Origin: Promethearchaeota archaeon
GTDB lineage: Archaea; Asgardarchaeota; Lokiarchaeia; Sigynarchaeales; SOKP01
Direction of reading: 5' to 3'
NCBI GenBank assembly: GCA_004524425.1
Contig: SDNN01000057.1
Location: 1-14,338 of the forward strand
DNA: 14,338 nt
Part shown: piece after piece, positions 13,799 through 14,338 of the stretch
How positions within the stretch are numbered: the stretch's first letter is position 1
Layout of the letters: each line of letters starts with the position of its first letter
Made by a program: the position numbers and the translations under genes
Notes under the pieces: generated by a model
Seen by the model: only the letters and a program-made list of their open reading frames with translations
The model's database searches: none
Told to the model about the DNA's origin: nothing

Positions 13799-14338
13799 CT
13801 AAAGTTTCCTAATTTCCTTAATTAATTTTGAGGCATCCGTGCATTTTCTCTCTATTAACTCATTTAAATTCTCTTGCTCATGGGATGGTTCCGTTTCCAT
13901 GTTTGACAATTCATTTGCAGTGGTGATGGCCTGAATGATATTTCCTAGCTCATGAGAGTATTTATCCTTCAGTTGAAATTTCTTTTGATTCGAGATATCA
14001 TATTCTATGTGAATTAGAAAAATAACCAATAATACTATTAGAATGATGAATGTTAAATAATAAAAACCGATGTTCGCGTTGTAATAATCAGTATAAAGTA
14101 TGGTGACAAATGTTCCTCGAATGGATAGGATGATAGTATTAATTACAAAGAAAATTAGAAATGAAAAAATCACTAAATACCATCTAAAAGTTCTTATTGA
14201 GAAAAAAGTTCTAAATTTCTTCTTATCAATTGATGGGATAATTACAAAGCATGCTACAATACTTAATCGAATGACTCCAATCACATTGATGATTAAATTA
14301 TAAAATCCAAAAAGCAAAGCGATTATTGGACCGACTAC
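13799..14338 (-). CDS. Membrane protein ending in a histidine-kinase dimerisation-like helix, 5' end cut by the right edge
   Basis: The frame is open from the TAG at 13799 to the window end. A TTG at 14317 could be read as a start, but the seven codons beyond it (VVGPIIA) are also hydrophobic, so the gene almost surely continues outside. The visible 179 residues have hydrophobic segments at about 1-34 (probably more than one pass), 53-73 and 90-110. A cytoplasmic helix follows, QLKDKYSHELGNIIQAI (122-137), whose His129 sits as in the H-box of sensor kinases. The protein then stops after a second helix ending KLIKEIRKL, with no N, G1 or G2 boxes. The product may need a separate ATPase partner, or may be a phosphotransfer or signalling adaptor in the membrane. 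The kinase relationship rests on the H-box alone. Confidence 0.65.
   Translation of the reverse strand, partial: VVGPIIALLFGFYNLIINVIGVIRLSIVACFVIIPSIDKKKFRTFFSIRTFRWYLVIFSFLIFFVINTIILSIRGTFVTILYTDYYNANIGFYYLTFIILIVLLVIFLIHIEYDISNQKKFQLKDKYSHELGNIIQAITTANELSNMETEPSHEQENLNELIERKCTDASKLIKEIRKL

Overview
The window reads as a piece of an AT-rich Asgard archaeal genome, most likely Lokiarchaeota-like (inference). The main evidence is an Arf-like small GTPase fused to an N-terminal longin/roadblock-type domain, next to a V4R (4-vinyl reductase/Bet3-type) protein and near a second longin-like protein that opens with an FDxIxGP motif. Other support comes from archaeal-style TATA boxes 22-30 nt before several start codons, few strong Shine-Dalgarno sites, and an archaeal-type ribbon-helix-helix regulator. 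No tRNA, rRNA, CRISPR array, insertion sequence or transposase was seen.

Left half (1-8138): sugar-phosphate and glucan metabolism. A minus-strand membrane-protein gene is cut by the left edge (1-120). Next come a minus-strand phosphohexomutase homologue whose catalytic motifs are all degenerate (230-1621), a 394-bp divergent promoter region, and a very large plus-strand intracellular GH13 alpha-amylase-family protein (2016-5420). A minus-strand sugar-1-phosphate nucleotidyltransferase with a left-handed beta-helix tail (5478-6629) converges on it. A minus-strand GalT-like protein (6918-8138) follows. The nucleotidyltransferase and the degenerate mutase look like the two halves of a protein that occurs as a single fusion in some bacteria; here they flank the GH13 gene. 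Together they suggest handling of an alpha-glucan and of activated hexose.

Middle (8236-10163): a longin-like/ACT-like two-domain protein on the minus strand, then 752 bp without a convincing gene but rich in inverted repeats, then a small RHH transcription factor with a good Shine-Dalgarno site and a perfect inverted repeat between its TATA box and start codon.

Right half (10350-14338): a 484-residue soluble protein with a 23-residue W-T-E-[ED]-x-L repeat and a C-terminal zinc ribbon; the longin-Arf GTPase, which appears to start at TTG; the V4R protein; and, convergent with it, a membrane protein ending in a histidine-kinase dimerisation-like helix with no ATPase domain (cut by the right edge). 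This side suggests GTPase-linked sensing or membrane-associated regulation. How these genes work together is inferred from position only.
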